Source: Pempheris klunzingeri
Taxonomy: Eukaryota; Chordata; Actinopteri; Acropomatiformes; Pempheridae
Assembly (NCBI RefSeq): GCF_042242105.1
Contig: NC_092030.1
Coordinates: 3,449,501 to 3,513,500 of the forward strand
DNA: 64,000 nucleotides
Direction: 5' to 3'
A program made the position numbers and the translations under genes. The notes under the pieces are model-generated. The model saw nothing but the letters and a program-made list of their open reading frames with translations. It did no database searches and had not been told where the DNA came from. Below, piece after piece: positions 1-39,634 of this stretch (positions are counted from its first letter, which is position 1; the number at the start of each line of letters is the position of its first letter).

Positions 1-68
1 CTAATGTTCCATGACAATGGACCAAGGTTCCGTCAAGGGGAATCAGAGTGACTGCCGCCTAATGTCTG

Positions 69-124
<56 letters not shown>

Positions 125-1448
125 CTATAGACACACTCACAAATCTTCCCTCCACTCCTTTGTCTCACCCCCTCTCTTCTTTTCTCTCCCCATTTCCCCT
201 CATAAACTTGGCTTTCCTCCTTCTCTTCACCCTTCTCCTCGTTCTCTTTTCACCCGCTCATATTTTCTCCTTTCCTATTCTTTATATTCCTGTCCTCCTA
301 CCTGAAGTTTAATTATGCAGTTCCTAATCACAGCTACAGCCTGAATGGGCTTCACAACAGCTTAATTAAGAAACAATGGGTGGGAACAACAGCTCCTAAC
401 CTTAGAGCCCTTAGAGGACACGCACAGACGAAACACCTCCTCTCTTTTGTCCTAGACTCTTCCCCTCTCCTCTCTTCTCCTCAACAATAAATCAAGCAGA
501 AATTGGCCCTTTTATAGTACAATGCTATATGGACACAGTAATCTATGGAACTCTCCTTATCTCTTTAAGTCCAATATCCCATTAGCTTTTCATCCTCTGT
601 TGTATGTGTCTATTTGTATCTGTCTGAGAGCAACAGCAAGATCCGGAAGAAAATGATGGCGTGATAAGTCAGTGATTGGTTGGCTTTGGGGCGCAGCCAT
701 GGCAACGGAGATTGTTGATGTATAATTGTGTGTTAGCATTCTCAGTGCGTCGCCGTGCCGTCTACCTGCCCCACTTAGATCAGACTGTGTGCTTGGTGGG
801 GGGGAGATTATTACAGTTTCTGTGTTTGCATTTGTTTTATATATGTTTCACATATAGGGCTGGGTGGGTACAGTATTGCGCAATAGATGCAAGAGCAAAT
901 TCTTATTCAGGTGCACACATCACTGGATCGAATTCTGACTATGAATGGAGATGGAAAAGCAGAAGGAAAGTCCCACAATTGGGGAGAAAAGCTTATTTGG
1001 TTAAGATAATAAAACATGAAGCGAGCATGCTTGCACAGGTTAGATAAAAGAAATAATCCCTAGGGGAATATAAGAAGTCAGACTTCCAAAGGAACAAAGA
1101 ACAAATACAAATTTGACAACAAAACAAGATGACAAATGCTTTTTCTTATTTCAGCCCTGCAAATATAATAGTTTCTCCTATGAGGCCCCTCAAAACAACA
1201 ACCACTGAGGGAAAATGTTCCATTTTGATGCTGACCTCTTTTTTTCTTTTCAAAGGAGCTAACCATGCTAACCATGCTGTCCTGCTTTTTCTCTCCCTCT
1301 TTTTAAAAAAAAATCTCTTCCCATGACCCCCTTCCTTTCCCTATTTGTGTCTGCTCTTATCATTTCGTCTCTTTTTTTTTTTTTTTTTTTAATCCAACCC
1401 CAAACACCCCACGGCGACCGACCCCCCCCCATCCTCTTTGTCTTTCAG
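1..1448 (+). other. epha5-like intron (3' part)
   Basis: Non-coding DNA upstream of the first visible exon. It holds a CA microsatellite at 70-121, TC-rich low-complexity DNA around 150-300 and 450-480, and a T-run with C-run at 1371-1430 that serves as the polypyrimidine tract. The open frames here show no family resemblance. Confidence 0.6.
70..121. repeat. (CA)n microsatellite
   Basis: Uninterrupted AC dinucleotide array of about 26 units in the epha5-like intron at the left edge of the window. Confidence 0.97.
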
Positions 1449-28414
<26,966 letters not shown>

Positions 28415-31400
28415 TGCATATGTACAGGCATGCACAGAAACACGCATATACACACATATAAGCATACACACAATATATGGACCTAGTATGTGACGAAAAG
28501 ATTTGCTGTTGGACCTAGAGCAGCTTAGCACTTTCTGCAAACAAGGAAGCCCACTGTCTATGGATCTAAACTGGAGGATCCACATTTTTGTGGTTCTTGT
28601 GTGTGGAGTTTGCTTGTGGTGTCATTGGGGATATTCGATATTGCAGCACTAAAACCAAACTGAACTGAACTGAGTGGTGCTACATGAAGGAAAGATGATG
28701 GTGAGCTAAACTGAACTGAACTCGACTGAAGACTCTTCCTTCTAATTATTCCATTTGTGTGAATCTTGGGGATTCTAGTATCTCTGTGCACTGTTTGGAT
28801 TCTCTTAGATGAGACATGAAACATAGACTGCAGATCTGACTCTGAGAGCAACCAGCACTTTTTGGCTGTGTCACAAATATGGGAATTTCAGGCAGCGGGC
28901 TCAAACTGAACTTTTTCAGCCTGTCTCAGGTGATCTGAACCCAGTGGATCTGAACAGTACTGACTTTTTCTTGAGCAATTTTCTCTGGAAGTACAGTTTA
29001 ATTGAACATCATTCTCAGGCAGGGTAAACATGTAATAATGGACCAAGAGCAAAATCTTCATTAGTGTCCATCTTTGCCATGCTTATGTGCTTTGGATTTT
29101 GCTGTTGGGTTTTGTTGTTGACCTTTTTGACAGCTCACAGAAGGTCTAGACCCATATTCAGCATCACACACGTCACCATCTTCCTAAGCAGTGCAAGACA
29201 AGAGTACATACTGCAACCGACATTGTTTAAAGAGGCTGACATTTAAAATGCAGTTTAGTCTGTGGCAAAAATGAGGAGTTGGGTCTTACTGAACCTACAA
29301 AAGAAAAGTGAGAGATACAAGGCTTTAGGCGCTAGGATACTCTATAACTGCTCTTCTGGCTGAATGTGTAGCACTACACAAAACTCAACGCTCAGCTATA
29401 CCATCAACCTGTTATGTATGATAGGTAAATGCTGTCAAATACGGCTAGAATGTGGCGATATGGCTCGGAAAATCTGTAGGAATCTCCATGGAGATCTTGA
29501 TGGTCTCCCACAGAACTCACTGTGCAGATCCTGATTGAAAATTGCTTCATATACTGGATACGTGATGTACATTTTAGTGGAACAGTCACTCACATTCCAG
29601 GGATCCTTTTGTGTATGTTCCAACAACAAGATCACAAATTTAATCAGTCACACAGCTTCACTCAGAGTCTACTAGGACTATTTAGTGAGATTCTACCTGA
29701 GTCTTCGTTAAGACACCAATGGATCCTTCACCCAGATTCTAAGGAGCTCTCACGGTGGACACTGGACAGTCACACAGGGTTTAATGAAAATGATGAATGA
29801 AAGAACATGTTCCAAGACACATCAAGTAGGATTCAGCAGAAACATTCACTCCAATGGAAATTTCATTCCTGTAAAGTTGAGTTGATACAGATGGAACATT
29901 TGCTCATGTAATAATGGAACTGCTACTCTTATTCTCATGGAAAGGATCTCCGAGATTGTAGTGGGACTGTTAACTGATATTCTAATGGACTGTCCACTAG
30001 GATCCTAATGCAGTCATCACTCATGAGTGCACTCAGATTTTCATGCAGCCTTCACTTAGAACCAACAGCCTTCAGGTACCACAGAAAACCCTCAGCAATC
30101 TGTCCGGTTCACCAGAGTTCCTCTCCACCACGTCTGCCACACCACAATAAACCTCACTCTGACAGGACTGCTGAACATAAGGAGGCAATAGTGATTAACG
30201 TGATAATCATTTATTTATTTATACTTTAAAAATTAGCAAAATGATGCAGACAGTTTCAGCATAATACTGTCTTGGACTACTGAGCAGCTCTGCCTACATG
30301 TCTTTCATGTATATAATGTATTATATATTTAAAGCAGGGAGCATTGTTCTTCTGTCTACCATCATATGGACAAGTTGGTATTGATCAAGCATCTCAGAGT
30401 AGTACACATTAGTAAATAGTGACAAATAATCCAAATCAGCATTCCTGCTACTTAGACCTGGGCCACTGTCAGGTGGGGGCAACCAGCACATCTGTCCCCA
30501 TATAAGGGTGCCCTAAAGGGAATGCAGCATTATCAAATATTCATGTTATGTTGTTGGTGATTGTGTTTCATTTCAAGTTTTGGTGCAAGACTTAACAATA
30601 TTTCCAGTGGCCGTAAGTGAGACAACAATAAATACTCTGTCTCTTAAAGCTGGAGAAGTGTGCACAGGGATTGATATATAAACTTGGTATGGTTTAAAGG
30701 TATACAATGATGTCAATGATCAAGCCCTTGCTTTGCTTCATTTTGGTATGGTATGCTACTTAGAGCTTTATTGCTAAAACTTGACCCTTTTTACCATTGT
30801 GTTCACCTAAGCAGGAACTGAGTTCTGACATTATATGTATCCTCTTTGCAGATGACATGCTCATATTTGTCTTGGTTATACGCAGTGGATTGCTAGTGCT
30901 GTGGAGTAAGAGTGGAAACGAAATGAGATTGTAAAGTTAGTTTTATAGGAGGTGGCATCACTTGACTGTAAGAAAAGCATAAAAAAGCACACAAGAAGAA
31001 TGTAAGATTTTAAAGGGGTATTTCACTTTTTTAGAGAGCATATTTTGCTTTTAAACACTCAGATACACAGTTAAAGTTCAAGAGGAGTCCAAGTAAAAGG
31101 CCTCATTAGTGGTAGAAAGCCATCTCACATGTGGCATATAAGTTCTTCCACTTGCATGTGTCAAGATCGAGATCAGGTTTCATAAAAGAGTGTGATATGT
31201 TTCTAAGAGTTGAAATGTTCTACCAGAGTGAAGGTTTGCCTGAAAGATAAACATCTGCATAGTCTCTTTAGTCTACATTTAGGTTTAGCTTCAGCTTGTA
31301 TGTTGATGTACTATATTGTAGTTTTAATAGTGGGGGGCAGTAGCCATTTAGCAACATTAGATTTGTGGTTTTGTACCTTTTTTAAGCCAGTTTCAGTGTT

Positions 31401-33850
31401 ACTATTTGATTCAAGCAGGTCTTAATTTTGTCTTCAAAAACTCTTCGGCAGTAAAACATGCTGTATATGTTGTATGTAGACTAGTGGCTATGCAGATCTT
31501 TAATTTAGTGGGGGGAATGCATCAATAATAATATGGTGCACCTTTTTTAGACAAAATAAAAAAGTTGCACCATGACAATATAGACAATATAAGGCATGTA
31601 CAGTGAAATCATTTGTGCTGGGTGATGCATGCTGGGTTAATTTACTACCCAGCATGTTTGTTTTAAGCTCTCAGTCACATAGATACCATAGGCATTTGAT
31701 GATGTTTCATAGTGTTTTGATACCTACCCAAATTTCATGGTATTTGGTTTTTACAACCACTCTTTTCAACTTGATTTTCAACTTAAAACCTATGCCTGGG
31801 GCATGAACCATTGATGAATAGTACACCCTTATAAGTGCCTCTCATCTTTCAAGCACCATTATTTCCCCCCCTGCCAAAATGCTATGCCCTAATTGTGCCC
31901 CAACTTTCTATATATTTACTTTTTGCCAACAATATCTATAGGCAATAAGAAGAATGTCAGACAATGTGTATGTTGGAACTAATTTAATTTGCACTTTATG
32001 AGAAATCTGTTGCCCTTTTGTTTGACTAAAAACATCTATAGGTCACTGACTTTTTAGAATCAAAGTTTCTCTTAATTGTTTACTATATAATTACTATAAC
32101 TACTGTTTTCCCTTATGCTAATTATATCACTACATATTCTCAATGCTTTCCATGGTATACAATTTGACAGTTAAGCACAAAGCATTGGCAATATTTATAA
32201 AAACAAATTAGAGCTATATATATGGAAAACTAAAGCATCATTGTAGAGCACCATTTTCTTGTCTATGGCACAACGATACACCTTCAGAACGTAAGCACAG
32301 GGTCTGATAGAAACGTTTTGGGACAGTGATCAGATGATATGGTTTTGTATAAAGATCAGTAGCACTAGCCCATGATGTCAACAAACTTCAGACAGAGACA
32401 GACATGTGGCTGAGTGTTTGTGGCATTTTAGCATCACCACTGCTGAGTGCGAAAGTGTGAAAACAGTTTAGTTGATGGCGGTTGCTGCGTAAAATATTTT
32501 CATTAATTCAAATGATTTATTCACAGCACTTTGCAATGGCATGATTATATTCCGGCCATTTCTTATTAAGCAATTGTCATTTAGCAGGAAGAAACAAAGC
32601 ACAGCAAACTAGCAGAGACTAGATTTATTAATGCGTTGTTGCTCTACAACGGCTGTCAGCTGGGACTCCCTTAACAATGCAGTATAGCTTTTATGCAGGA
32701 GCCATTTTTTTCGTGTCAAATTAAGTTACATAACACATTTGATGTAACATCTGAATCAACAACTTTGTTGTTTGAAATTGACTTTCAGAAGAGAGTACAC
32801 GTTTTCTCATCAATATATTCAAAATTCCATAATAAATTCTTGCATTTGCATACACTGGAGTTTCTTGGAATTGGCTCCATAATAAAAGCATTTCATTAAA
32901 CCATTGGGTAGGAGGTTTGACTGAATTCCAGAAAATGTACAAAAGCAATACCAGACATTCATCGCAAAAAATCATATTTGTATACACAAATTCGTAGAGA
33001 TATAACAACCATAAAAGGTTATGTTGACATCTTAATGGTTTCAAGACACTTTATAATAATGAAAAACAGTGTTTGAAAACCTTATTAATGAAGCAGAGAA
33101 GTGGGTGGGGCTATATCCGGGCCAGGGTCCCGGTAGTAACAGTCCTAATGTTTTCCTTAGACAATATTACTACTTTTGAAAAGCTGTTGGAGAATTTTCC
33201 AAAACTTAGACAGCATGAAGTTGAGACACTGAGAAACTGTGCAGATAGAAAATCAAAGGCACACATGTCCGTCAATAGTCTTGTTCCTGGTTCCAAGGAT
33301 GTGCTACCATTGACAAACCACAAAAACTGTTTCCCATAAGTTACTGTGAGTTTGAAGATTTACAATGAGTACAGTGGTATCAAAGACTCTGGTGTCTGTC
33401 TTGAGTAACATTGAGATTTTTTGCTGAAAGTTAACTTTCAAATGCAAATTTCCAGGAGGAAAAAAATACTTCTGTTACCAGTCACCCCGCCCACTTCACA
33501 ACTGTATAGTTAACTTCTCAGGAAGTGGTGAATAGGTACATTTATTTGGTCATGACACATGTGATCTTATGGGGAAAATGCAGCTTTCACTCAAAACAGA
33601 AAAGCAGGTATGCGATTATTAGGCTTTCCCCTGGTCAGAGACAAGGATCATATGTTATCAGCAAATCACACAAAGGTTTTAAACAACTGAATAACTGTTT
33701 TGTGATTTTTTTGAAAGCACAGTAAAAGTACTTAGCTATTGATGTGCTATTGGTTTGTCTTTGAGACTGTCATGTATTATGTTTGTGTTGATGTTTTTGT
33801 AGTGTGTTATCAAATTCTATATTTTTGCAATAAAACATTCTTAAAAAAAC
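28415..33850 (+). other. epha5: Probable epha5-like 3' UTR
   Basis: After the stop there is about 5.4 kb of AT-rich sequence without supported exons. Several AATAAA hexamers occur, near 30145, 30626 and, best placed, 33829-33834; the last follows GT-rich sequence. Long 3' UTRs are usual for Eph genes, but the true end cannot be fixed without transcript data. Part of this interval may be intergenic. Confidence 0.45.
33829..33834 (+). terminator. Candidate poly(A) signal of epha5-like
   Basis: AATAAA within a context of atttttgcaataaaacattc, preceded by GT-rich DNA (33770-33812) and followed by an A-run. It is the strongest-looking hexamer before the gene-poor interval; use of an earlier hexamer is possible. 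Confidence 0.35.
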
Positions 33851-33954
33851 TCTTGAGGGTCGTTTTCATTACCATTACTATATACCTTTAATATATGTTT
33901 GTTTAAATTTTCTTGCCATACCTCCCTTTTGCTCATCACTAACCATGCACCTCT

Positions 33955-34040
33955 ACTTTTAACTATACCTAGGCACCCATGAGCATGTTGACATTAGCAT
34001 TTAGCTGAAAGCACTGCCGTGCCAAAATGCAGCGGCTTGA
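33955..34040. mobile_element. Possible teleost interspersed repeat fragment
   Basis: Contains catgttgacattagcattta followed by gctgaaagcactgccgtgcc. This resembles a very frequent fish repeat with stacked GCTAACATTAGCATTTAGCT-like words. Family not named. Confidence 0.4.
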
Positions 34041-35177
34041 TGTCCTCAGTGAGAAATTCAAGCATGTTTTGAGTTTACCCTTTGGGAAATAAGGTAATAC
34101 AAACACTTAACCGTTCCAGTTTTATTAAAGATGAACATATTTCAGTGAGTAATAATAAAATGCAGCCAAGTGCATTGTAGGTTCTCATTGTTATTGGTGA
34201 ACATCTTCACCAGTTAATAGACCAAACAGGCTGTGAATTCTATTGTAATGTACTTTGTTATGATTTGTGATGTGTTTTTGTCTGTTTATATCCCTTGTTG
34301 GTTTCTATGTAATGAACTATTTTAAGCCAAGCAATGTAATTGCTTTAAGATGCTTTCCAGCAATGCAATCAGACATAGTTTATTGGTGGAGACACCAATT
34401 GTCAGGGTAACAAGGGAGCCAGTTAGCAGTTTTTCCTCTTTGTCTACATGGAGACTGGGAAGGAGGAGGGTGGGATGGATGGAGACAGATGAAGAAATGA
34501 ACACAAAGACAGTTTTTGATCTAAGAAACAAATCAAACCGCCCCAGTAAAGAAAGTCAGTCCCTATCTATATGCTGAGCTGTTTGATGACAGTTATTGTC
34601 CATGGGTCATCATGGCTGACAGCAGAATCCAGCTGAATACAGTTCATCGCCGGGTTACAGTGATAATGAGCTGTGAGGGTCTGTAAAATGTGTGATGTTT
34701 TAAAACCTGATGATGCAAGACCTCGCAATGTGTCTATCAGATGAAATAGCTGCTGATGTCAGCAGCTGATGTTATTGTGTGCTCGCTCTCTTACAAATAT
34801 GTGAAAGCCTAGCTAACAATTAGTGCATTAACCAAGACTGTATCTGATTGTATATACAAAATCAATATAGAGAATGTGGTGAATGCTCATTATGGAGTAT
34901 TTCTTATGACTATGGTTTTATGTGGGAAAATGCTTAATCTCCTTTGCAACACATAAAACCACTAGTTCATACATCTTTTCATGATTTTTGCATTAACCTT
35001 GACTCGTGTGAAGGTGACGCTCAGTTGTTACAGTGCTGCTGTAGTTTATATGTAAATATCGGCACCAAATGGGTTTCTGTGTGTACGTGTGTGTGTCTGT
35101 GTGTTATGATGTCAAATCAAACTTAGCTGATCTCTAGAGGAATCCACTGCCCGCATGGCTCAAGGTGATTATTACAC

Positions 35178-35206
35178 TCACACACACACACACACACACA
35201 CACACA
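35178..35206. repeat. (CA)n microsatellite
   Basis: About 14 CA units, with a GT-rich stretch 90 bp downstream (35297-35328). Confidence 0.93.
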
Positions 35207-36462
35207 AGTGTATGAAGGTGAAATTAGGCATCACACCATCAGCGTGGCTATTACCAAAACCTCTGTATCAGCGGCTTGAAGAAAAGAGCTGCAGGGTGTG
35301 TGTGCGTGTGTGTGTGTGCATGTGTGTGTTGGGATTGCAATGGGGCCATATTCCCACTGGTGCTGACTTGAATTGTTCTTGGATGGATGGACGGATTTCT
35401 CGCTCTGCAAGCCCGGCTGTCTCTCAGTATGTATGCGTGTCTCCACCTGCCTGCTTGTTTGCCTCTCTGTGTTTTGACCAGCTCCGTCTGCCTGACTGCG
35501 ACATGCCTGTACATCTTCATATCTGCATGACATTCAATTTGTGACTTTATTAGGTCTTCCTGTCTGGCTTTCTGTTTGCCTTAATATCTTTTTTCCCAGT
35601 CTGCCAAGCTTAACCGTCTTGCTGTCTATTAGATTGTCACTGTGTCAGTCTAAAGTCAGGTATCCCAGGGCATGATAAAGTAATTTTCTATTGAAGAGGT
35701 GTCAGTGGTCGCAGCATCCCATGGGTAATTTGAAAATCATGGCGGTGATGGCTCTTTAATCATTATGAATGACCTTCAGCAGAAACCTTTGCTGTCAGTT
35801 TAGACGTGATTGTGAATCTGTGAATTTATGGGGTTTTGCACGTCAGTGGATGCATGAATGCATTTCTTTGCCCGCATGTGTTTGTATTATATGTGCATCT
35901 ACATCTAAACCTATTTCTGTATTTGATGTTTAATTGAGGTGGATGAGTCTTGCTGGAAAGGGTTGCAGGAAGTACTTTGCAGTCAAAAGCTGGTGCCAGT
36001 GCAGACTTTATAGTGGGATGAGTGTTGAAAGTGGCAGTGCTATGTTGAAGCAGACTTGACCTTTTAAAGCCTTTTAAAAATGCAGAAACTTGCAGGCAAA
36101 TTATAAGCTTTGAGGGGATACAGTCATTTCACACTTAAAGGCCTATTTGTCTTTCAAGGATGGAATCATCCTCCAAGCTGAAATACTGTGTGTGCATCCA
36201 TTCGTGTGATCCTGCTGGGTAGATTACCGTAAAGAGGCCCATTAGAACAATTTCCTTGCATTAACATCTCGGTTACAGCATGTATTTCTGAAACATACTT
36301 TTAAGTAATAGTCTAAAGAAACTCAGGGAGGTTTGCTTTTATGTGCACTAACAAAAACATTAGGATGCACTGGGATGTATTTGCATAATTGTAAAATTAA
36401 CATTGAAATCAAAGCAAAGTTTAGACAGTGTGTACATACCCTGCTCAATGAAGCATACATCA

Positions 36463-36488
36463 CATATATCATATATCATATATCATAT
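36463..36488. repeat. (ATATC)n-like short tandem repeat
   Basis: Repeated atatatcatatatcatata units, three to four copies. Confidence 0.75.
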
Positions 36489-37005
36489 AGTGTGATATTG
36501 AGACAGAACAGTCCGTTTGCCATCTGTTGGCAGTAAAAATAATTCCAGTATTGGCAGGTTTTAGGAGATGATATTGTCATTGATGTAAATTATAATTTCC
36601 ACTTGTAAGATTCAGTAAGAACATATTTTTGTCAAATGTCCAGGTCTTGGCCTCTTAGTAGTCAAAATGTAATTTTTTTTAATGACTTCTCATGCAGATG
36701 TGAGCTCAAGCTGCATATGGCCAGATAAAGCTGCTCGCCTCCATGTAGCAGCCATCCTCAACACCCATTAAACTGTTACAGGAGGTCTGACCTGCATCAA
36801 ATAAGCTGCTGGTAAATAGCCTTATCCATTCTGCTACTGATCCGAGGAGCCTGCCATGAGAGGGCTGTGTGATGTCAAGTGGCTGGCAAGGACACACATT
36901 TACACACACATACACACCCTCGCACAGAAACCTTGACAGCGGTAGCAGTCTGGCAGGTCTTTGTGTAGCACTGGCGATAACTCAACACACACACTGGCTG
37001 TCTGA

Positions 37006-37007
<2 letters not shown>

Positions 37008-37060
<53 letters not shown>
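37008..37060. repeat. (TC)n microsatellite
   Basis: About 26 uninterrupted TC units followed by a short CA stretch. Confidence 0.96.
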
Positions 37061-37066
<6 letters not shown>

Positions 37067-38970
37067 TCACAGTATCTGTCTCCTTCATACAACAGCAGCC
37101 AGAGGGACATATTTGTCACTTGCCCAGATGTTTTTCCAAGGTCCTTTATTCGAAGCAGTCAATCATATGAGCAGAAATGTCCCTAATGTGAAGTCCCTTT
37201 GGTGCACTGGATGTGTGTGTGTTTAAGTTTGTGTATGTGCATCCATGCATGTGTGTGGAAGGTCAGTCAAGGTGAGATGAAAGTGCAGTTAACCTGAGAC
37301 ACAGATAGGTAATGTATTTATAACAACTACAATACCTTGTACATGCTACACACTACGCACAGTTCCTATTTTTCTGCTCTAATGAGATCTGTCACACTGA
37401 CACACACACACCCCCACACACTATTTTAACTGACTTGGCTGGGCACACACTCTTTGTTCCTATTTTCTCCACAAAATCTAAATCAAGCATCTTTAACCAA
37501 CACAATTTCATTCATGGTTTTCTTGAATGCTTGCAAACCCATTTCCATTTTGAGTGATGAAATCATCTGCAATGTCTTAATGAAAATGTTATGATGCAAA
37601 GAAAAATGTGTCATAATTATTGCTTTTATATCAGATCTGTAAAATAAATGGGGGGGGGGGGACTCCAGTCATCTTGTAGTCAGACCAGTAATTGGCAATG
37701 TAATATAAAATGTTATCCTTTGTCAACCAAGAACCCTCACACACTTTTCTTTAAAATGGGTTTCTCAAATGGTTTGGTCCTAATATGCTGTATGGAAGTA
37801 GGTTCAAAATATGTATATAGACAAATTAATGATATTCACTAAAAATACACTGAAATAATGACCTCTATTTGAATCCAAAAATAAACTCCCTCAACTCTTT
37901 TTGCATATGCAGAGGCTTAATATGTAAATAACACTCTTGTGTTTCAGCAGCACTGACTTCACCTGGTGAAACGTAAACATTCCTTGAGAGGTCCAACAGA
38001 TAGAGCCATAGGATGGTGACATAGCTTTAGTGAGGGTGAAAGAGAAATGCTAAAAAAAACAGCAGCAAAAACTAAGTATAAAGGTGAAAAGGATTTGAAG
38101 AGTTTCACTTCAAACCTTGTATGGTGTGCACTGCGCATTTGGAGGTTGTTAGCCCCCTCAACCTTGCTTCATAATGAAGAGGTGCTGCCTGCCCACTGAG
38201 CTGTCTGGTCTGATAATTATTTTGACATTACCCACTGAGAGCTGGAAGGGAATTATCCTCCACAGCGTCTGCTTGCCATACATTCTCCATAATCAGCCTC
38301 GCCGTGCATGGATGAATTTGTGCATGTGCAGCGCGTGAGTACTAAATGTGTGGAGCTGTGCTGGGGATAGCATGTTACAAATGGACCACAGTCGCTTTAC
38401 TTTTTGCTGTAATAATGGTGCATGGTTCAATGCAATTACATAGCTCATGAAATTGTGAAACTCAAATCGTGAACACAAATCTGCAGGTTTTCTGTTATTT
38501 GTTTGTTTCTTTGTTGTTGATACAGAATCTTCAGTTTCAGCATGTGAGGAGTAGAACACAATAAAACAACAAATGAGGACATTAAAGACATTTTGGCTAT
38601 TCCAGATATCAAATACACTGCTGCCTCCACATGCAAAGCCATAAAACATTGATGCTTGTTTGTTAACCAGAATCATAAGCAGTATACCTGCTCATAATTC
38701 TGACTGGGTTTAACATGTTGCATACAGTAATGCAAAGCAGCAGCAACCTTCTGTGAAAGCATCCTGAGGCAGAGCAGGGCCAGGTGTTTCTCACAGTTTG
38801 TTTTTCTCAAGTGAGGACATTTTTGGAATGTGAATTTAAAAAGCTAAAAGTTTTACCCTTGTAGAAGTGGCATTTTCACCTGTAGCGTACCAGGGATCTA
38901 CTATTTTGCTTACCATGCCCACTGCAAAGGAGGTAATGTGTGGGTGGCCCTGATGAAGAACAATGTAAGA

Positions 38971-39005
38971 CTTTTGTGCCAATCATCATTTGATTGGCAC
39001 AAAAG
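38971..39005. repeat. Perfect short hairpin
   Basis: CTTTTGTGCCAATCA and its exact reverse complement TGATTGGCACAAAAG are separated by 5 nt. The 15-bp stem is perfect. Confidence 0.9.
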
Positions 39006-39069
39006 TTTTCACGGTGTAGTCAACACTTCATATGCTGAAAAATAGGATGCAATTAATGGCTGTTCTCTA

Positions 39070-39250
39070 GCGCCACATTGGGGACACAGGAAGTGACGTG
39101 TAACTCCTTGATGCACTGTCCAAAATACATGAAAACTCTGAGCCGCATGGAAGGGTCGGTGTCCGGCTACAGGACGAAGCCGCTGCACACCCCGACATGC
39201 ACAAAGGTGCGAGGGCCCTTCAACACTGCTTGCAACTTTAATTTTAGTTT
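39070..39250. mobile_element. Possible interspersed repeat fragment
   Basis: A GC-richer block (gcgccacattggggacacag, then gtgcgagggcccttcaacac) ending tgcttgcaactttaatttta. It resembles decayed DNA-transposon ends frequent in fish genomes. A 62-codon open frame covers it but has no recognised similarity. Confidence 0.35.
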
Positions 39251-39600
39251 AGATCAGCTCATTTAAAATGCTGTGGATTGTAATTAGATCAATCCAATCA
39301 ATGTAATTTACTTCATTTCAAATCAAATCAGTAAATAACCAATGTTTTCTGTAGTTCTGCTCTGTAGTTTTTACATCAAAATGCAATTTCCTGTTGATAT
39401 TACAAAAAGCAGGATCACCACTTTCTGTAATACATTATATGAAAATGTGTGGTTTTCTGTAGATATTTATAAACTAGAGCTAATAACTGCAGGAATGTGA
39501 TGGCGTGTATGAGAAACATCCCATTTATCTTAATATTCACTGTGCTCTGCATAGACACACTAATGACTGTAATGCATCACTTGGATATTGTATTTCGATA

Positions 39601-39602
<2 letters not shown>

Positions 39603-39633
<31 letters not shown>
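39603..39633. repeat. (GT)n microsatellite
   Basis: About 15 GT units in intergenic DNA. Confidence 0.94.

Positions 39634-39634
<1 letters not shown>

Noticed and set aside
33073..33339. 88-codon ORF near the end of the 3' UTR
   Set aside because: No similarity recognised; lies in likely UTR with an equally long antisense ORF.
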